Source: Channallabes apus (lineage: Eukaryota > Chordata > Actinopteri > Siluriformes > Clariidae). Taken from it: a stretch of 64,000 nucleotides of DNA. The stretch's first letter is position 1. Every line of letters begins with the position of its first letter. Position numbers and translations under genes: made by a program. Positions 45,402-59,043 of the stretch are shown here, in pieces. The notes below the pieces were generated by a model. The model worked only from the letters and a program-made list of their open reading frames with translations. It was not told the DNA's origin and searched no databases. Where the stretch lies: positions 13,231,315-13,295,314 of the forward strand of contig CM060115.1 in assembly GCA_030522415.1 (NCBI GenBank). Reading direction: 5' to 3'.

Positions 45402-48110
45402 GTGAATGTTGGTTCTTGTCGAAATCTGAACTAGTTAGCTAATTAGCCAAGTTAGCTTGTTTTCACTAACTTAACTCGAGCGCTCTGTGTGTGTCCGAGT
45501 CGATTACGGTTTCCCCTTATTTCTCACCTTGCGTTCTCGGAGTGTGTGTGTATATGTATATATTTAATATATATTTTCCCAAACTTGTTGTGTTGTTGTT
45601 GGTCCTTGTTTTAACTTGTCTAAGCTAGCAGGTTCCGTGCTAGCCGGTGGTAGCTCCTCTCGTTAGCCGAGCAGCTAGTTTAAACTAGCATTAAACTAAG
45701 CCTGAATCCCAACCAGAGCCTGGACACTATTATATCTCTAGAATATATGATTAATCATGTCCTGTCATTTTAAATCGGTGCATTCGTGCACTTTTAATAT
45801 TTGCATTATGCTGTTTTTTTGTGTGTGTGGTTTTTTTTTTTTTTTTTTTTTTTTTTTGCTTAATAACTCCTTGATTTAAACACCGATGCTTTCTGAACGT
45901 CTTATACACTTCCTGGATTAATGTGATGATGATGGATTTTCAACGGTAGTAAATCTGCCGGGGAGAAAACAGACACGCTGAAGTGTTTCCCGGCGCAACA
46001 GGTTGTTTTAAAGCCGAGACTGATGGTGAGGAGAAGAGGAGGAGGCAGCTTTCAGCTTTCTGATCATTTTGTGGGGATTTTAAGCAGGGGGAATGTTTCT
46101 AAATGCCCCTCTGACCACCCTGACGTTGACATGCGGTTGAAAGATGAGAGACAGTGCTTAACTTCAAGATTGTGTGACGCATTAACACAATCTGTTCAGG
46201 TTGTATGTGTTTGTTCTGTTAAAACGAACAGCTATTTTCCGTTCTAGTGCTCGATTTTATCTACATCCATCTATCTATATATCTATATATCTATCTTTGT
46301 AGCAATACATCCATAAACATGTGTTAAAATGTTAAAACCCTGTCACGGTTAAATATTTCAAACCTGAGATGTGATTATGGTCAGGGTTCCAGAGCGACTT
46401 CGCAGTAAAGCTGAAGACAGATTGAGGGGGAAAAAAAGAAAAGAAAGCTGAAGTGTTTCCCAGAAGCAACAGGTTTTCTTAAAGCCAGAGTGATCTGTAA
46501 AGAAGGACTGGACTGATTTTTTTTTATTTATTTTTTTTTTTTGTGGCTTACAAGCTCAAACCTTTTCCTGCTAGTCTTTTGCTTCGGGTTCGATTTGCTG
46601 TCTTGTTTTTATCAGATCGGTCTTAAAGCATGGACCGACAGCCATAATGTGAAAATCCGATAGTGAGTTACTGTTGTGTGTTAACCCAAATCAGTACATC
46701 ATGTTTGATCTCAGAGGAGTGTATGCATACCCTGATCCGCAGGTGTATTGATCCAATTCCGAGTATCGAGATCGATCTTATTTCGGTTACTAAAAGATCT
46801 GCTTCATATAACACTGACTGGTTTTTACTCATACTATTTGTTTCTTCAGACCATTTTGGTCATTGTGCCATCTGAGGTACATCTTCCTCCATCTTCCTCG
46901 CCATCAGTATCAAGGTTGTCTTAAGTTACTAAACCCAGTTTCTTATTTTTTCTTAAAAATTGGAGGAATATTTTTTTGTGCGTCATCCTCCTTGATTTAC
47001 TTTTTTCATGCCTCACCGATTCAAATAATTTTCCTATAACGAACAGTAAACACGGTTTAATATAATATTGCATGTGCCTCTAATCATTCTTTGTCTTTCC
47101 TTAATATAAGAAAATATGAAACGCTGTGAGGGTATTAAAATTCTTCACGCATCACAGTTACACGAGAGCCTGCATGAACCGGGGACAGCAATAATTCTCT
47201 TTTCCATTATATTGTTAAATTTTTTATCTGGGCGTGTGCTCAACGTCTGTGTGCAAGAGTGAGCGTGAGAACCGGGACGTGTGTGTCGGTACTCTGATTT
47301 GAGTACTTGGTAATCAAAAAGGGTTATGAAAGAATATGTTGCTGCAGTTTAAATAGTGAACGTTAAACCCGCATGTCTTTGTGCAAAACAACAAAATAAA
47401 GTCGTCGTTTTGTGTCGTTGGCGACTTTTTTCTTCTTCTTCTTTCTCACTGATAACGCTACATGGTGTTTACCGCGTGGTTGAACGGACGCCGTTTAGTC
47501 TCAGAGCTGTTTCAGACCGCGAAGAATTTCTAAAATTAAGATTGCTCACCATCTGGACAGCAGTTTGTATGAAAATGCGTAACTCGAATGTTCATAAGTC
47601 AGGGATTTACTGTACAGGATTAAAGTAGCATTTTTATTATATATATTTTTATCGAGTAAATGAACAGGATATCAGCTGCTCAGAATACTTCCACTTTCTT
47701 TCTTGACATTCCCTGCAAAACAAAATTGCTTAGCTCGGCAAGTATTTTTTTTGTTCCTTTTTTAGACAGCACTTTACTTTCCTCTAATGATTAACTCGGC
47801 TCCCTTACGAGGGCTGCTTTAAGACAAGTGTGTCCTTATTCTGGACATCCAGACAAGGTTACATAATTCTGCTCCCTTGAGTTTTGAAAATTGGGTGGTG
47901 GAGGAGGACTGCCAAATTTCAGCCCGCTCCGAGATCGTGATCAAGATAAAGAGCCGTGGCGTTAACGCGCTATAAAACTTTAACGTCGATCCTCTTGTAT
48001 GTAGAGGACACATGAGTTTATCATAAGAACCACCATTATTGCACCGCCGGTGACATTTTCTCCTGAGATAATCATCTTTGATTCCAAGCAGCAATGCCGG
48101 CGCAGATTAA
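45402..48110. other. Probable first-intron sequence, no exon seen
   Basis: A 60-bp block near 45976-46035 recurs imperfectly at 46447-46510; both contain GCTGAAGTGTTTCCC, CAACAGGTT and TTAAAGCC. MITE-like sequence lies at 47460-47620. No coding exon identified. Confidence 0.45.
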
Positions 48111-48119
48111 ATTACGCAT

Positions 48120-48800
48120 TATGCTTCGCGCGCAGATCTGACAGGCTCGCGGGGAAACCTGTTGGGCGTCCACATCCGTGACAGCGGTTCGAGCCCGCTC
48201 ATCCGAGCCCTGTCTTTTTTTTTTTTTTTTTTTTTTTGCCGCTCATGTTACACCTGAGCGGCGGAAAGCGCCTTAATGAGCGCCTGCTTGTGACAATGGC
48301 TCACGGACCAGGTGTCGCCTCTGCCTCGCTATTGATCCCTCTTTATCAGCGAGCAGCCATGCCTCTGAAAGCCGCACCGATAATGAGGGTAATTGCCGTG
48401 TTGAGAGGGAAAAAGAGAGAGAGAGGGAGTCAGGCTAATGAGACGCTGTAGTCCTCGCTCACTCTCTCGGCCCAGCTCTGTCCTCTGGGCCGCTAATCAC
48501 GTTAGGACAGCTCTGATCCACTCATTAACGAGAGGCTCCGGCTGTCGGAGAGATCGCTCTCCAGGGCCGAGGGAGCTGACTGAGGACAAGTTTCTTCATG
48601 TGTGTGTGTGTCAGGTGCGTCTGTGATTTCTGGATCGCTGGAGCAGAAAACTTACTCCCGACTCTAAACGAGTCTCCCCTGACGTGTGACACGGCACCCG
48701 GCTAATGTTGTCACAGGTCTGATTCCAAGCAGGATCGGCCGTCTCTCCCCGTCCCCGTTGAGGACTGAATGATTCATGGAGTCAGAGTTAATTATTGATG
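48120..48800. promoter_or_regulatory. Complex unique block, candidate conserved noncoding element
   Basis: High-complexity, repeat-free (apart from a poly-T at 48217-48238), with several TAAT cores (CTAATGAGACG, GCTAATCACG, CATTAACGAG, GTTAATTATTGATG). No open splice-bounded exon. Conservation is inferred from appearance only. Confidence 0.3.
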
Positions 48801-49284
48801 GGGGTCAGACATTCTCATCCTAGCCAAACTTGCGTCCAGTTAAAGGGTGGGACGAGTCTTCAATTCGGGCGATACAACATTTGATCATTTTTCAAATCCT
48901 CCTGGTTCAACCCGCCCCCGTGTCCCAATCGAAGGGTTCCTGGATTCTGAACAGAGTTAATAAGTTATCGATCATGTAAGAGATTCAACACGACTCCTAG
49001 AGGAGAATAATCAGTGATGGAGTAGTGTGACGAAGTGGGGTCACCGGGGTACAGCGCTGAAGTTGAATATTTTCCTAGAAAAGCATCTGTGTTTTTGGTG
49101 ATTTGGAAAGTTAATACCGCTTTCTATCTGACATGAAAGGACGTGGGTTAGGTTTTTTATTTTAGAAACGGTTGTGTATTTACAGAAAGTACATCCATCC
49201 ATCCAGATAAGAGAAACTTTAAATGAAGAAACAACAAACAGTGTAAATTTGTTTGTTTTTGGCCACTATGAGCCCTCCGGATCA

Positions 49285-49370
49285 GCTTCAGTCAAATTCA
49301 AATTTTATTTGTCTCATACACAGTACTATATGCAGTGAAATGCCTACATGACCACCAGTGACCTTAGAAG
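49285..49370. repeat. LINE-type tail fragment
   Basis: Contains AAATTTTATTTGTCTCATAC and GCAGTGAAATGCCTAC, motifs of widespread fish retrotransposon 3' ends. Confidence 0.5.
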
Positions 49371-49477
49371 TAAAATCTTATTCATAACAAATAAATATGA
49401 ATAACAAAAAAATACAATGGAAAAAAAAATTAGCTAGGTAAAAATAAAGGTATTTATGTACAAATAAGAATAAAAAT

Positions 49478-49690
49478 ACTCGGCCTCTGAGTGGCGCAGT
49501 GGTAAAGCGCTGGTCCGAAACCCGGGTGATGCTGTTACCTCTCACAGCCGGAGGCCTAGGGAGAGCTGATTGGCCGAGCTCTCTCGGGGAGGGATGAGAG
49601 GTACTCGTGCTCCCACATTAGTCACGGCTCTACAGCCAATCAGGGGCGTCTGTGAGCTCGCGCACGGGGGGGGGGGGAAGACAATAAAAA
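49478..49690 (+). mobile_element. tRNA-derived SINE, second type
   Basis: A-box-like GAGTGGCGCAGTGGTAAAGC and a B-box-like GGTCCGAAACCCGG, then a 130-bp unrelated body and a short A-rich end. Differs from the SINE at 785-1590. Confidence 0.65.
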
Positions 49691-50244
49691 TATTCTGTGC
49701 AATAGAAACATTTTGTTTAAATAAAGAAAAATGACTGGAGGGTGTGTGCAAATATGTATGAAAGTGACTTATTATTAAAGTGACTTGTGTGCAGTCTCCA
49801 TCTCCTCCAGATTTTTCACATCACGTTCAGCCTGAAGATTCTCGTTTTCTTTTCTTTCTTAAATCTTTTGGACACAGCGGCGCATTCTAAACGAGACTCC
49901 ACCCGCTGAGACAGTACAAATGTTTCATCATAGGAGCTGTTGAGTCAGAAAAACTTTGTCCTGTTTGTCCACAGCTGCAGCTAATGATTGTCCTGATAAT
50001 CTCTTATTATTAAAACTAATTATCTACTATTTGCTTATGAATCATGTAATTACTCAGTGGCTCTTATGTAGCTAGATTAAGATTTATGTGCTAAAAATGA
50101 CAAATCAATACTTCTTTTTAAAAAAAAAAAAGGTTTTTAATGAATTTGATGGCTAAAAAAATCTTGCGTCCAAGTAGTAGCAATAAAATGTAACAGTTGC
50201 CTGATGTCTGTGATGTGTATAAACGTTTTGAGATCGGCACTCAA

Positions 50245-50415
50245 AATCGCAGCTTCTGATTGGTGGACAAGTCTGATGGGAGCGCAGCTTCCTATTGGTC
50301 GATGAGTCGGATATGAACGCACGCTCTGATTGGTTGATTAGTCCCATAGGAACTCGAGCTCTGATTGGTCAGTGAGTCGGGTAGGAATGTACGCTCCAAT
50401 TGGTCGAGTCATGAA
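50245..50415. repeat. 35-bp tandem array with a CCAAT box in each unit
   Basis: Five degenerate units. The inverted CCAAT core (ATTGG) starts at 50259, 50294, 50329, 50364 and 50399, exactly 35 bp apart. Unit consensus includes GCTCTGATTGGTCGATGAGT. The ATTGG core is better conserved than the rest of the unit. Confidence 0.9.
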
Positions 50416-50598
50416 TGGTTTTATTTTTTATTCTTTTTATAACCTGCATGATGAAATAACAGACATTTCAAAAGGTTATAGAGCTAACTCACTGAGACTC
50501 CCATCAACCAGAGCTCTTACTTCAGTTCGTAACCTGTCAATACCTCAATTTGTAATTCATTCCCTCTTGTTAATTGTATGATCATCATTCAAATAGTG

Positions 50599-50630
<32 letters not shown>

Positions 50631-51072
50631 AAGAAAATAAATCTGATAGATGCCACATCGGCATGCGGATAATTTTAGGTCGCTAATTATTCGTGTATTT
50701 AAAGAAGAGATTAAGAGTCAAAGCCTCAGGCGAACTCAGAATCATTTGCTCACTTGTTTTGACAAAGTTTCTGAACCAGGCTGCGGAGTCTGAATCAGCC
50801 TTGTTAATTCCGTCCCACACGCCCTGCGCGAAAGAAAAGAAAGGAACGGGAATGAAAGTGCACGCCAGCCGAAGCAGAACAGCTGCCGTGTTTACATGGC
50901 AACTCGATACACAAATACAGGCTGAGTAACGGAAAGACCGGGGCTGCCCTCAGGCCTTTGGCCTCAAGATTTTAGAACTGTTTTTTTCCCCTTTTATTTT
51001 TAAAAGTAGTTATCCTTTTTCCTTCTGCCAGGCGAGTGGAGCTGTGGCATGCACAGGCAGGTCAGAGGGCAA

Positions 51073-51074
<2 letters not shown>

Positions 51075-51141
<67 letters not shown>
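51075..51141. repeat. (GT)n microsatellite, ~67 bp
   Basis: Pure GT run. Confidence 0.95.
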
Positions 51142-51142
<1 letters not shown>

Positions 51143-52899
51143 TACGGCGGAGACTGTGAATCTGTCGTGCATGAAGCCGGATCCATCTTTTATTCCCGTA
51201 ATCCCGAGGCTGAGCACTTTCGTCTCCTTTAATCCACCCTGAATCAAAAGCCTTCGATACGTCGTTCAGCACCGTGTAATTTCTTATCGCCGCTCGCCGA
51301 ATATAAAAACTCCCTGCAGAAGAATTCCGAGCAGCTCGTTTAGTCAGTGCGCGGTACGTGGAACGATAACATCGAAATAACGAGGGTGTAACCTCGAACT
51401 TTCAGTCTCACCCTCTCACCTGCTCGCGAGATCATTAGCAGTCGTGCCCTCTCAATTTGTGCATTTATTTACTTGAAGCCTCGGCTTGTTTATGTCTGGT
51501 CTTGTGGTTTGCTTTGCTTTGCTCAGCAATATGAGTCATGTCCAAAAAAAATATTAGATGACCGTAATAACATACAATATATGTGTCATGCCACATGTTT
51601 TTGCCACAGTTGTATGTGTTTGTTGTATGTCAGTATGTAATGTCTTACACAGTATAAAATAACAAGTAAATTTGCTCGATAAGGTAAAGTAGGATATAAT
51701 GGGTCTGAAAGTCTGGCAGTGCAGGGGTTCGAGCACACGACCTTGAGTGTAGGAAGACTTTATTGACCGCAAAATGTATGCATAATCAGTTTGTTCTGGC
51801 TCCTTATTCACGCTTTTGTTTGTTTCCTTCTTAAGTCTGATGATGTCTGTCTGATTGTCTGAGCCAGCATCAGTAAAATATGACCGGAAGCAGAAGTAGG
51901 CAGATACTTAACAAACCGATTCAATCTGCTCAACCGTCCGAGGCGTCACTACAGTATCTACAGGTGCGGGATTCAGCTGTATTTGACCACGGCTCTGTGA
52001 TTGTGGCGTCGTCATCAGGGTCGACTGTAACTCTACACCGCGGCAAGTTGTGAACAGTGCTCTGATCTCAGACTGACAGCTGCACCGAGTTACCAATGTG
52101 TACATATATATATAATGTCATCGAGAGCCATATCAGGCGTGCCCAATGCTCACACACACATGTTTAACCGTGTATGCGTGTGCACTATGGCTGTATTTAG
52201 CCCAGTCTGTAACACCACTCGTGTTCAGTCAAATCCACTGTATTCACTTTGGGACTTTAAAGCTCTGTCTGATTTTTTTTTTTTTTTTTGTTTTTGTTTT
52301 TTGAAAGCTCTGAGCTGAAGAATCGACTCTCGCACTTTTGCTCAATATGTATTGAATGTTTACATAAACAATATTTAAAATAAATGCGCACAATCTATGA
52401 AAAGAAAAACATTCGTGTAGAGATCTGGACTCTGCTGTGACAATAAAACTAATGCTGCTGCTATTTTTTTTGTATGTAGTCGTTCTGCTCAATGTAAAAT
52501 TAAACAAAAGAAGAAAAAGTGTCAAGTCTGAAGTGAAGACGGGATCGAGAGAGCTGTTTGTTCACACAGAGGAAGCAGAATTCCTTCCTAGAAACTCATC
52601 ATATCGTGTAATGTTACCCCCACGTGGGGCAAAAATGTGCAGAAAGAATGTGTATATTCCAAAGAGAGAGGGAGAGAGAGAAACGATCAGATTACATGTT
52701 TACATGACAATGTTTACCTTCTGAGCTGATGATGATCAAAAAGGGGGTGTGCGTATGTCAACACTTTCTGACCAATCAGAATCCAGCGTTGCTGTGATTG
52801 AACGCCGTAAATGTAAAAGGATCTATATGGTATATCGTAGAACTCATTTGCGTCGCATGGCTAGCTGCACTATTAGGATGTCCCTGGATATGGGTGTGG

Positions 52900-52949
<50 letters not shown>

Positions 52950-53640
52950 AACTGGCACTTCAAAGCGTGTGTTATCAGAAGCGTGAGGTGTTTGAGCTGA
53001 GAGCAGCCGTTTCCACAGTCTCACCTCAAACAGACACTGAGAAGGATGGAGAGGACGAGGAGAGGTGCTGATTTATAGTTTCAGTCGCCCATAATACATT
53101 AAACACCTGTAGCTTTGTGGGCTGATATGAATCAATCCTCGGTTGTGGCCTTGCGAGTGGGATCCAGCCGTGATTCATCTCTCTCTCAAGACGAGCTTTA
53201 AACATGCTTCAGCAACAGGTAAAAACATGCCAGGGAAGGAAAATGTTTTTCCCGCACAGACTCACCCTGACTGCAACCTCCCCTCATCAGCGCGTTCTTT
53301 ACATTCCACCTTGTTTGTATCATAGCTACACAACAGCTAATTAAATTTCCTGCCACTACCAGCACACCGAGGGCCTTAGATTTGCATGACAATAGACTCT
53401 CTCTCTCTCTCTCTCTCTCGCTCATTTCACAGTGTTTTGACTATAAAGACACCTCCTTTTACACAAATGCAAAAAAAAAAACAATCAAGATTAAATTATT
53501 AGTCACATGTACCGTACAGCACAGTTTTTTATAATTTTTGTAATTATTTTTTTACCTTTTGAAAATTTTTTTAATGTTTGAATTTTTCACCTGCATATCC
53601 CAGTCAGAAAGCTGGAGTCAGAGCGCAGTGTCAGCCAAAA
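51142..53640. other. Probable intron, no exon seen
   Basis: Contains a (TA)n run flanked by poly-A (52900-52950) and a CT run (53397-53418). No gene-like signal. Confidence 0.4.
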
Positions 53641-53649
53641 TACATCAAC

Positions 53650-53745
53650 CCCTGGAGTGGCAGCTTGGTGGTGCTGGGGCTCGAGTCCCCGACCCTCCAA
53701 TCAGTATCCCAAAACCATAACCAATTGAGCCACCGCTGCTTTACA
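53650..53745 (-). mobile_element. tRNA-SINE head, reverse orientation
   Basis: Reads on the minus strand with A-box GCGGTGGCTCAATTGGTTAT and B-box GGACTCGAGCCCC, then CACCAAGCTGCCACT. Directly followed on the plus strand by a 'GACTTACGAACGAG' MITE-like block to about 54030. Confidence 0.65.
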
Positions 53746-54030
53746 GGGCTTCCCCGACTTACGAACGAGTTCTGTTCCGGGAGCACATTCGTAAGTCCGA
53801 TTTGTTCTCCAGTCCTTTTCCCCACGCTGCCATCATGTGACGTAACCGTGCCTAAGGAAATGACGAGACGGTGTTGTCTCTGCGCCTTTAAAAACGCGAG
53901 GGGAATCCCGGACACTATTTTTGTCTCAGAGCTGTTTTCCACTGTATTGGACTGTGAACTCTGTTTTGTTGAGGATTTTCCGAAATTAGGATTATTCACC
54001 ATCAGGACAGCTTTACAGGACACATTTTAT

Positions 54031-55120
54031 ATAATCTGATTTATTGAAACCGGTGAAGCCGACTAATTTCTCCCACGCACATATACAATTTACCGGACTT
54101 TAGACCTTTTATACATTAGTTACATACAATATTTTCAGTGTGTAAGCTAAATATTGGTATCTGGTGCACTGCGGTGTTTATTTATTTTTTTGTACGATAC
54201 ATGTGAACAACAACTGCGATTTTTATTTTTATTATAATTTTTTTGTTAAACCCGATTTTGTCTCCGTTCTTATGAGGGAATTCCTGACTGTCAGTATTTT
54301 ATTTATTTTTTATTCTTTAATTGTTGCACTTTTTTTTTTTTTCTTTTTTTGAAAAGTATTTATTTTTTCCTCTAACAGCAGCACTGACAATTCTCAGGTA
54401 TAACATTTTCATAATATTTAATTAACAGTGAAAAGAAAAACAGTTTTTTAATTTTTTTATTTATTGATATATGGTAGGTTTTCTGGAGGAAGTCTTTTTG
54501 TTTATTTATTTATTTTTATCTGTAATTTTCTAAATGAAGTCTTCCGTGTCGATGTTAGAACAGCATCAAAAGCTGCAGTGTAATTCAAGGGTGAAAAAAG
54601 ACAGTAAATGCGGGAATGACGTTTATAGGTGCTAGAACAAAAGCAAGAATTTTGGTTATGTACACAGGATGTATAGATGGACTGAGTGTGTCAGTCTTTT
54701 TTTTTTTTTTATTATACTGATCCTGTTACACAGTTTATTATAACAAGTTATTCTAGGTAAATACGGGTTGACCTAAGTTACACCATGTTATTTTCTATCT
54801 TGTGTAAACAATACGCCAATGTGGAAACTACTATAACACTGAGGGGAGTTGTTAGGAGACTGAAAGTTCAGTGCAACAATCCATGTATTTGGAAACAAAC
54901 AAATATTTTGTTAAACTTCGCATACTAACATGACCTAAGAGGGAATTAGCTGCTAACAGTCCGCAGGATCTTTAACTCTGAGCATTTTCATTCTGCCGAG
55001 TGAGACTTTACATCCATTAACCGTTTAAATAAACAAATTATGTTCAAGAGCTTGTCAGAGTGCCTCCTTTTTTCCGAAATAACTGCAGCTAATCATTTTT
55101 TATTTTTTTTAAACTAGCAC
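54031..55120. other. AT-rich noncoding stretch
   Basis: Many poly-T runs. No gene seen. Confidence 0.45.
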
Positions 55121-55189
55121 TTAAGATGATCACATTCAGCGATTTCCACTCCTCTCAAGTGAAATTAAACGTTACCGCAGGAAATTCTG

Positions 55190-55500
55190 GATTTATTAAT
55201 TTTTTGCAGTCTGCTTTACCCCTTTTAAAGACCTCGGTGTCGTTAACGTGTCCGAGCGACGCATGGAATACGGTAACCTCATTACACCGTAGGCCCGAGG
55301 TCACTAGTTCACTCCTTCCAGTTCCTGCATTAAGCACCCGGACTAATGCAGAGAGCGCTTTCCTCCGCCCATACCGACATCCTGTGCATTTATCTTCAGC
55401 CCTCGAGGGCCATGTGTTTGCAGATTCGTCTCCTTCGCCTATGAATGCCCATTCAGGCCACATCCAGAGTCTGAATAGACGGGGAAGTGCCTCTTGTTGA
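55190..55500. promoter_or_regulatory. Unique, complex block, candidate noncoding element
   Basis: Repeat-free mid-GC sequence standing out from AT-rich flanks. Both strands have moderately long ORFs (124 and 102 codons) but no recognisable domain and no good splice sites in frame. Confidence 0.25.
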
Positions 55501-58500
55501 TTCGCACCCCAAGCGACTCCCGCTCCACAACACTTATGTTATTGTAGGGGAAGAGCGCGTCAGAACGGGCTATAGATACCGGGCAAGGCCGTCATCACAG
55601 CAGGGTGAGACTCGTACCTCGTCTGTCTGTCTGTCTGTTTGGATTCGACTTATCTGTAGGTTATTCAAAAAGACTCTAAGGCTGTCGAACGTTCTCATAT
55701 AAATCGCAGAACGATCTTACAAATGTCTAACACCAGAGATTTCCTTTGAAGGGTTTTAGCTCCAGAGCTTTGCTTTATTTTTAATTACTTTGTTTGTACC
55801 TTTTTATAAAAAAAAAAAAAAAAGAATTTTAAGTTGTCCACACCCGTCAGTCGTATCTCCTATACAACTTTTGTGCTCATTATCTCATTATTAACATTCC
55901 GACATGATAAGTGTATTGATAAGAGACAACATTACGGTATCTTTCGCACACACGATAAAGATATAATCCCTTGGCTTTTGTTGCTCGTACATGTGGGGTT
56001 GTATAACAGGTGGCGTGTATTTATTTATTTATTTATTTTATTTATTTATTTATTTTTAGCCCGTTTGACTGCTAATGCATAAAAACAAAAAAGCAATTCT
56101 CAATAAAAAGTTATTCTGGATAGTTACCTGACAACCACGAGCAGTACGTTTAAATCCGAGAGGTGAGAGAGAACATCAAACACGTAATCAACAATCAGCT
56201 GTTACTTAAATCCGTCCAATCAATTGAAAGAGGCAGACGCCTCTTTTATCTTAAAAACACGCTGGCTTATCAGATACGTGTTCAAACGTACATCACCTTT
56301 GTTTCTATGAACCGTCCTCATAGGACACGTCATATCAGTTAAAAAAAAAAAAAAAAAGTCACGTAGAGGAAATGTTCTAGCGGTTACTGTATTAAATCTA
56401 TAACGTATAAGGTTTACATGAGAAATGTTTGTAAGCTGTAATAGAAGTAAATAAAAAAAATGTTAAAAGCCTTAACCTCTGGTACTTTTTTAGTGCGCAT
56501 GTATGAGGAGGATTTTTTTTTCTTCGCCCCTCCTCTCTGGGTTGACACGCATGGTCACCTTGGAAACAGCTGTAAATAATGTCGTCATGCTTCTTGCCCA
56601 GCACGTTGCAGAGAAATTCCCAGCTTTCAAGATTTTAACAGCGAGTCATGCTACGATTTTATGGCTCTCTCCAGCGCTGGAAGTGTGTTCCAGCTGGTCC
56701 ACAATACATGTACACTTTTACCGTTATTACAGTAACTTATTTCACCCCTCATTTTAAAAAAAAAAAAAAAAAAAAAAAATCATGTGGTGTTCACCGTAGA
56801 TTGGTGGAAGGAATTCACAGAGGGCGTTTTCACATCAGCAACATCCGGATTGTTTACATATAAACTTCGGAGTCAACCATTCTCTGAAATGTAGTCTGTT
56901 CACACAGTTCAAATATCAGCATCAAATATGGAAGCCAGTCGTACCTGAACACGAAAGTAGATCGTTATCAGCACTGTCGGGCTCCTTTTGAAATCTCAAC
57001 ACTCGCCACGATCATTCTTTGAGCCATGAGAAATGTCATTCTTTAATTAATTTTTTCTTTACATATTAGCATAGCGTGAAGATTAACTTCATTCTTTTTT
57101 TTTCTTGTGTGTAATGCCGTCTCACAATCCAGGTTGGTGCATACTGCCACCTGCTGTATCGGAGAGTGTAAATACGCAATAGTATCCGAGTACGGAGAAC
57201 AAAAATAAATAAAACGGCATAGTGCTGGCCCATGGGGAGTGAGACAGGGGGGGGATGGGGGGTGCAGTCATTCCTGCGCATGGTACGAATTAATTGTTCC
57301 TCGTGTGAAACCGCACTGTGATCTCTAGAGCACAAACTCATTGTACCGTGCGCAAGTTTTCACACCCCCCCCCCCCCCCAAACTTTGTAAAGTTATAACC
57401 TGGCACTAACTCCTGTTTATTGGAATTGGAGGAAAATCAATATATAAAATTTTTTTTTTTTTAACAATTTGTGATTGAAAAAGTATTCACCCCCTTGTCA
57501 TGAATAATAGCCGGACGTCAGAAGTTAACTAATGTGGTCGAGTTGTGTGTAATTAACGTGACATGGGATCTATTCCTGGAAGTTTGTTAGAGAACTAATC
57601 TAAACAAAACCTAACCTGAAGGACAAGACGCTTATTCAAACAATCTTTTAAAAACAAAGAATTTTTCTTGAGGTTTGAATTTCGTCTCCGGTTGTGTGCA
57701 TGGAGCTTGCATGTTGTTCGGAGGACCTGGAGGAAACCCACCACGCAGAAGGTTTCCTCCCGTAGTCAAGATATGCAGTGTATAGTCCCAGTGAAGTCTG
57801 TTTCAGTTCCACAAAAAAAAGGAAAAATTCCATTGTAATGAAGCACGTGTATGTATTTTTGTTTTCTCAAAAGTTAATCGTATAATTGTACCATCAAGAA
57901 CATCCATGTATTAAGACCTCCGAACTCGCATGCCCGGAATTTTGCAAAACCGTGTCCACACCCGTTCAAGGCAGGTACATTTCAATGAGTCCCGACTGTT
58001 ATGTAAGAACAGGACCATTTCAACATTGTAACCGAGTAAACAAAAAAACACTCGTAGTCTGACGAGGTGAGACACTGGTCAAGTAGGCAAGTATGTTAGT
58101 TTTCCACTGACTGTTGTTGTGCAAGGTGCTCCCCAGGGATCGGACGTAGGCCTGCTTTTATTTATTTATTTTTATTTTATTTGTATGCCATTATTTAAAT
58201 TCTTCGATGCCGAGCTGGCACTGGATTGCCGGTGAAACCCGAGTGAAAGATGACGTGCATGTCTCTGGCCCGAGCTTTTTTTTGGCTTACTGTGTGCAAT
58301 AGGAAAGCTCTCATTAGCACACTTGGTTATCCGAGCATGGAATGTAGCGGCTGAACACGATCCATCAAAGAGGAAGAAGTGGGGAGAAAAAATAATCGAT
58401 TCAAACGGGTTCATAGATTTTCTTGAAGGGAACACCGCAGACGTTTTTCTCTCGTGTCGGCGTGATTCAGTGTCATTCAACATGTGTGTCCCCTTTTTGC

Positions 58501-58679
58501 TGCTGGAATTTTTGAAGAAGATATAACACTAAGAAGAAGGAAGAGTGGGAGGGAATGAGGAAGGGAGGGAGGAAAAAAAATGCTTCAAAGTTGTTGCTAG
58601 CAAAATGTTGCCATGTTTATTCGTGTGAATCAGGCAAGGTTCAAGTTTGTGACAATGAAATGATAGTAAAAAAGGTCTA

Positions 58680-58950
58680 CAGTAGGTAGTCCGGGGTCTG
58701 TGTGCATGGAGTTTGCATGTTCTCTCCCCGTGCTTGGTGGGTTTCCTCCGGGTGCTCCGGTTTCTTCACACAATCCAGAGGCATGCAGAGCAGGTTAACT
58801 GGTGTCCTCGTATTGTGCACTGTGGTGGATTGGCACCCTGCCCAGGGTGTTCCCTGCCTTGTGACCCAAGTCTCCTGGGGTAGACTCCAGGACCCCCTGC
58901 GACCCTCTATACAGGAGAAGTGGTATAGAAAATTGAATGAATGAATGAAA
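58680..58950 (+). mobile_element. Widespread fish repeat ending in (GAAT)n
   Basis: GCATGGAGTTTGCATGTTCT, GTGGATTGGCACCCTGCCCA and a GAATGAATGAATG end. A truncated copy is at 2410-2535 and a fragment near 57690. Confidence 0.7.
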
Positions 58951-59043
58951 AAAGGTCTACAGTTCTACATGATAACAATAGAATAGGGAAAGTTTGTGAT
59001 TTTAGCGACTTGGACAATGCCATGGTTGTTGGTTCCACATTAC

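Noticed and set aside
49478..49560. Second possible tRNA gene
   Set aside because: Box-like motifs lie in a 200-bp SINE body; stems of a tRNA cannot be formed from the sequence.
50245..50415. Repeat-spacer look of the 35-bp array
   Set aside because: Units are tandem and degenerate throughout; there is no invariant repeat plus variable spacer pattern.
55126..55500. 124-codon plus-strand ORF
   Set aside because: No recognisable domain, an almost equally long ORF on the opposite strand and no matching splice sites.
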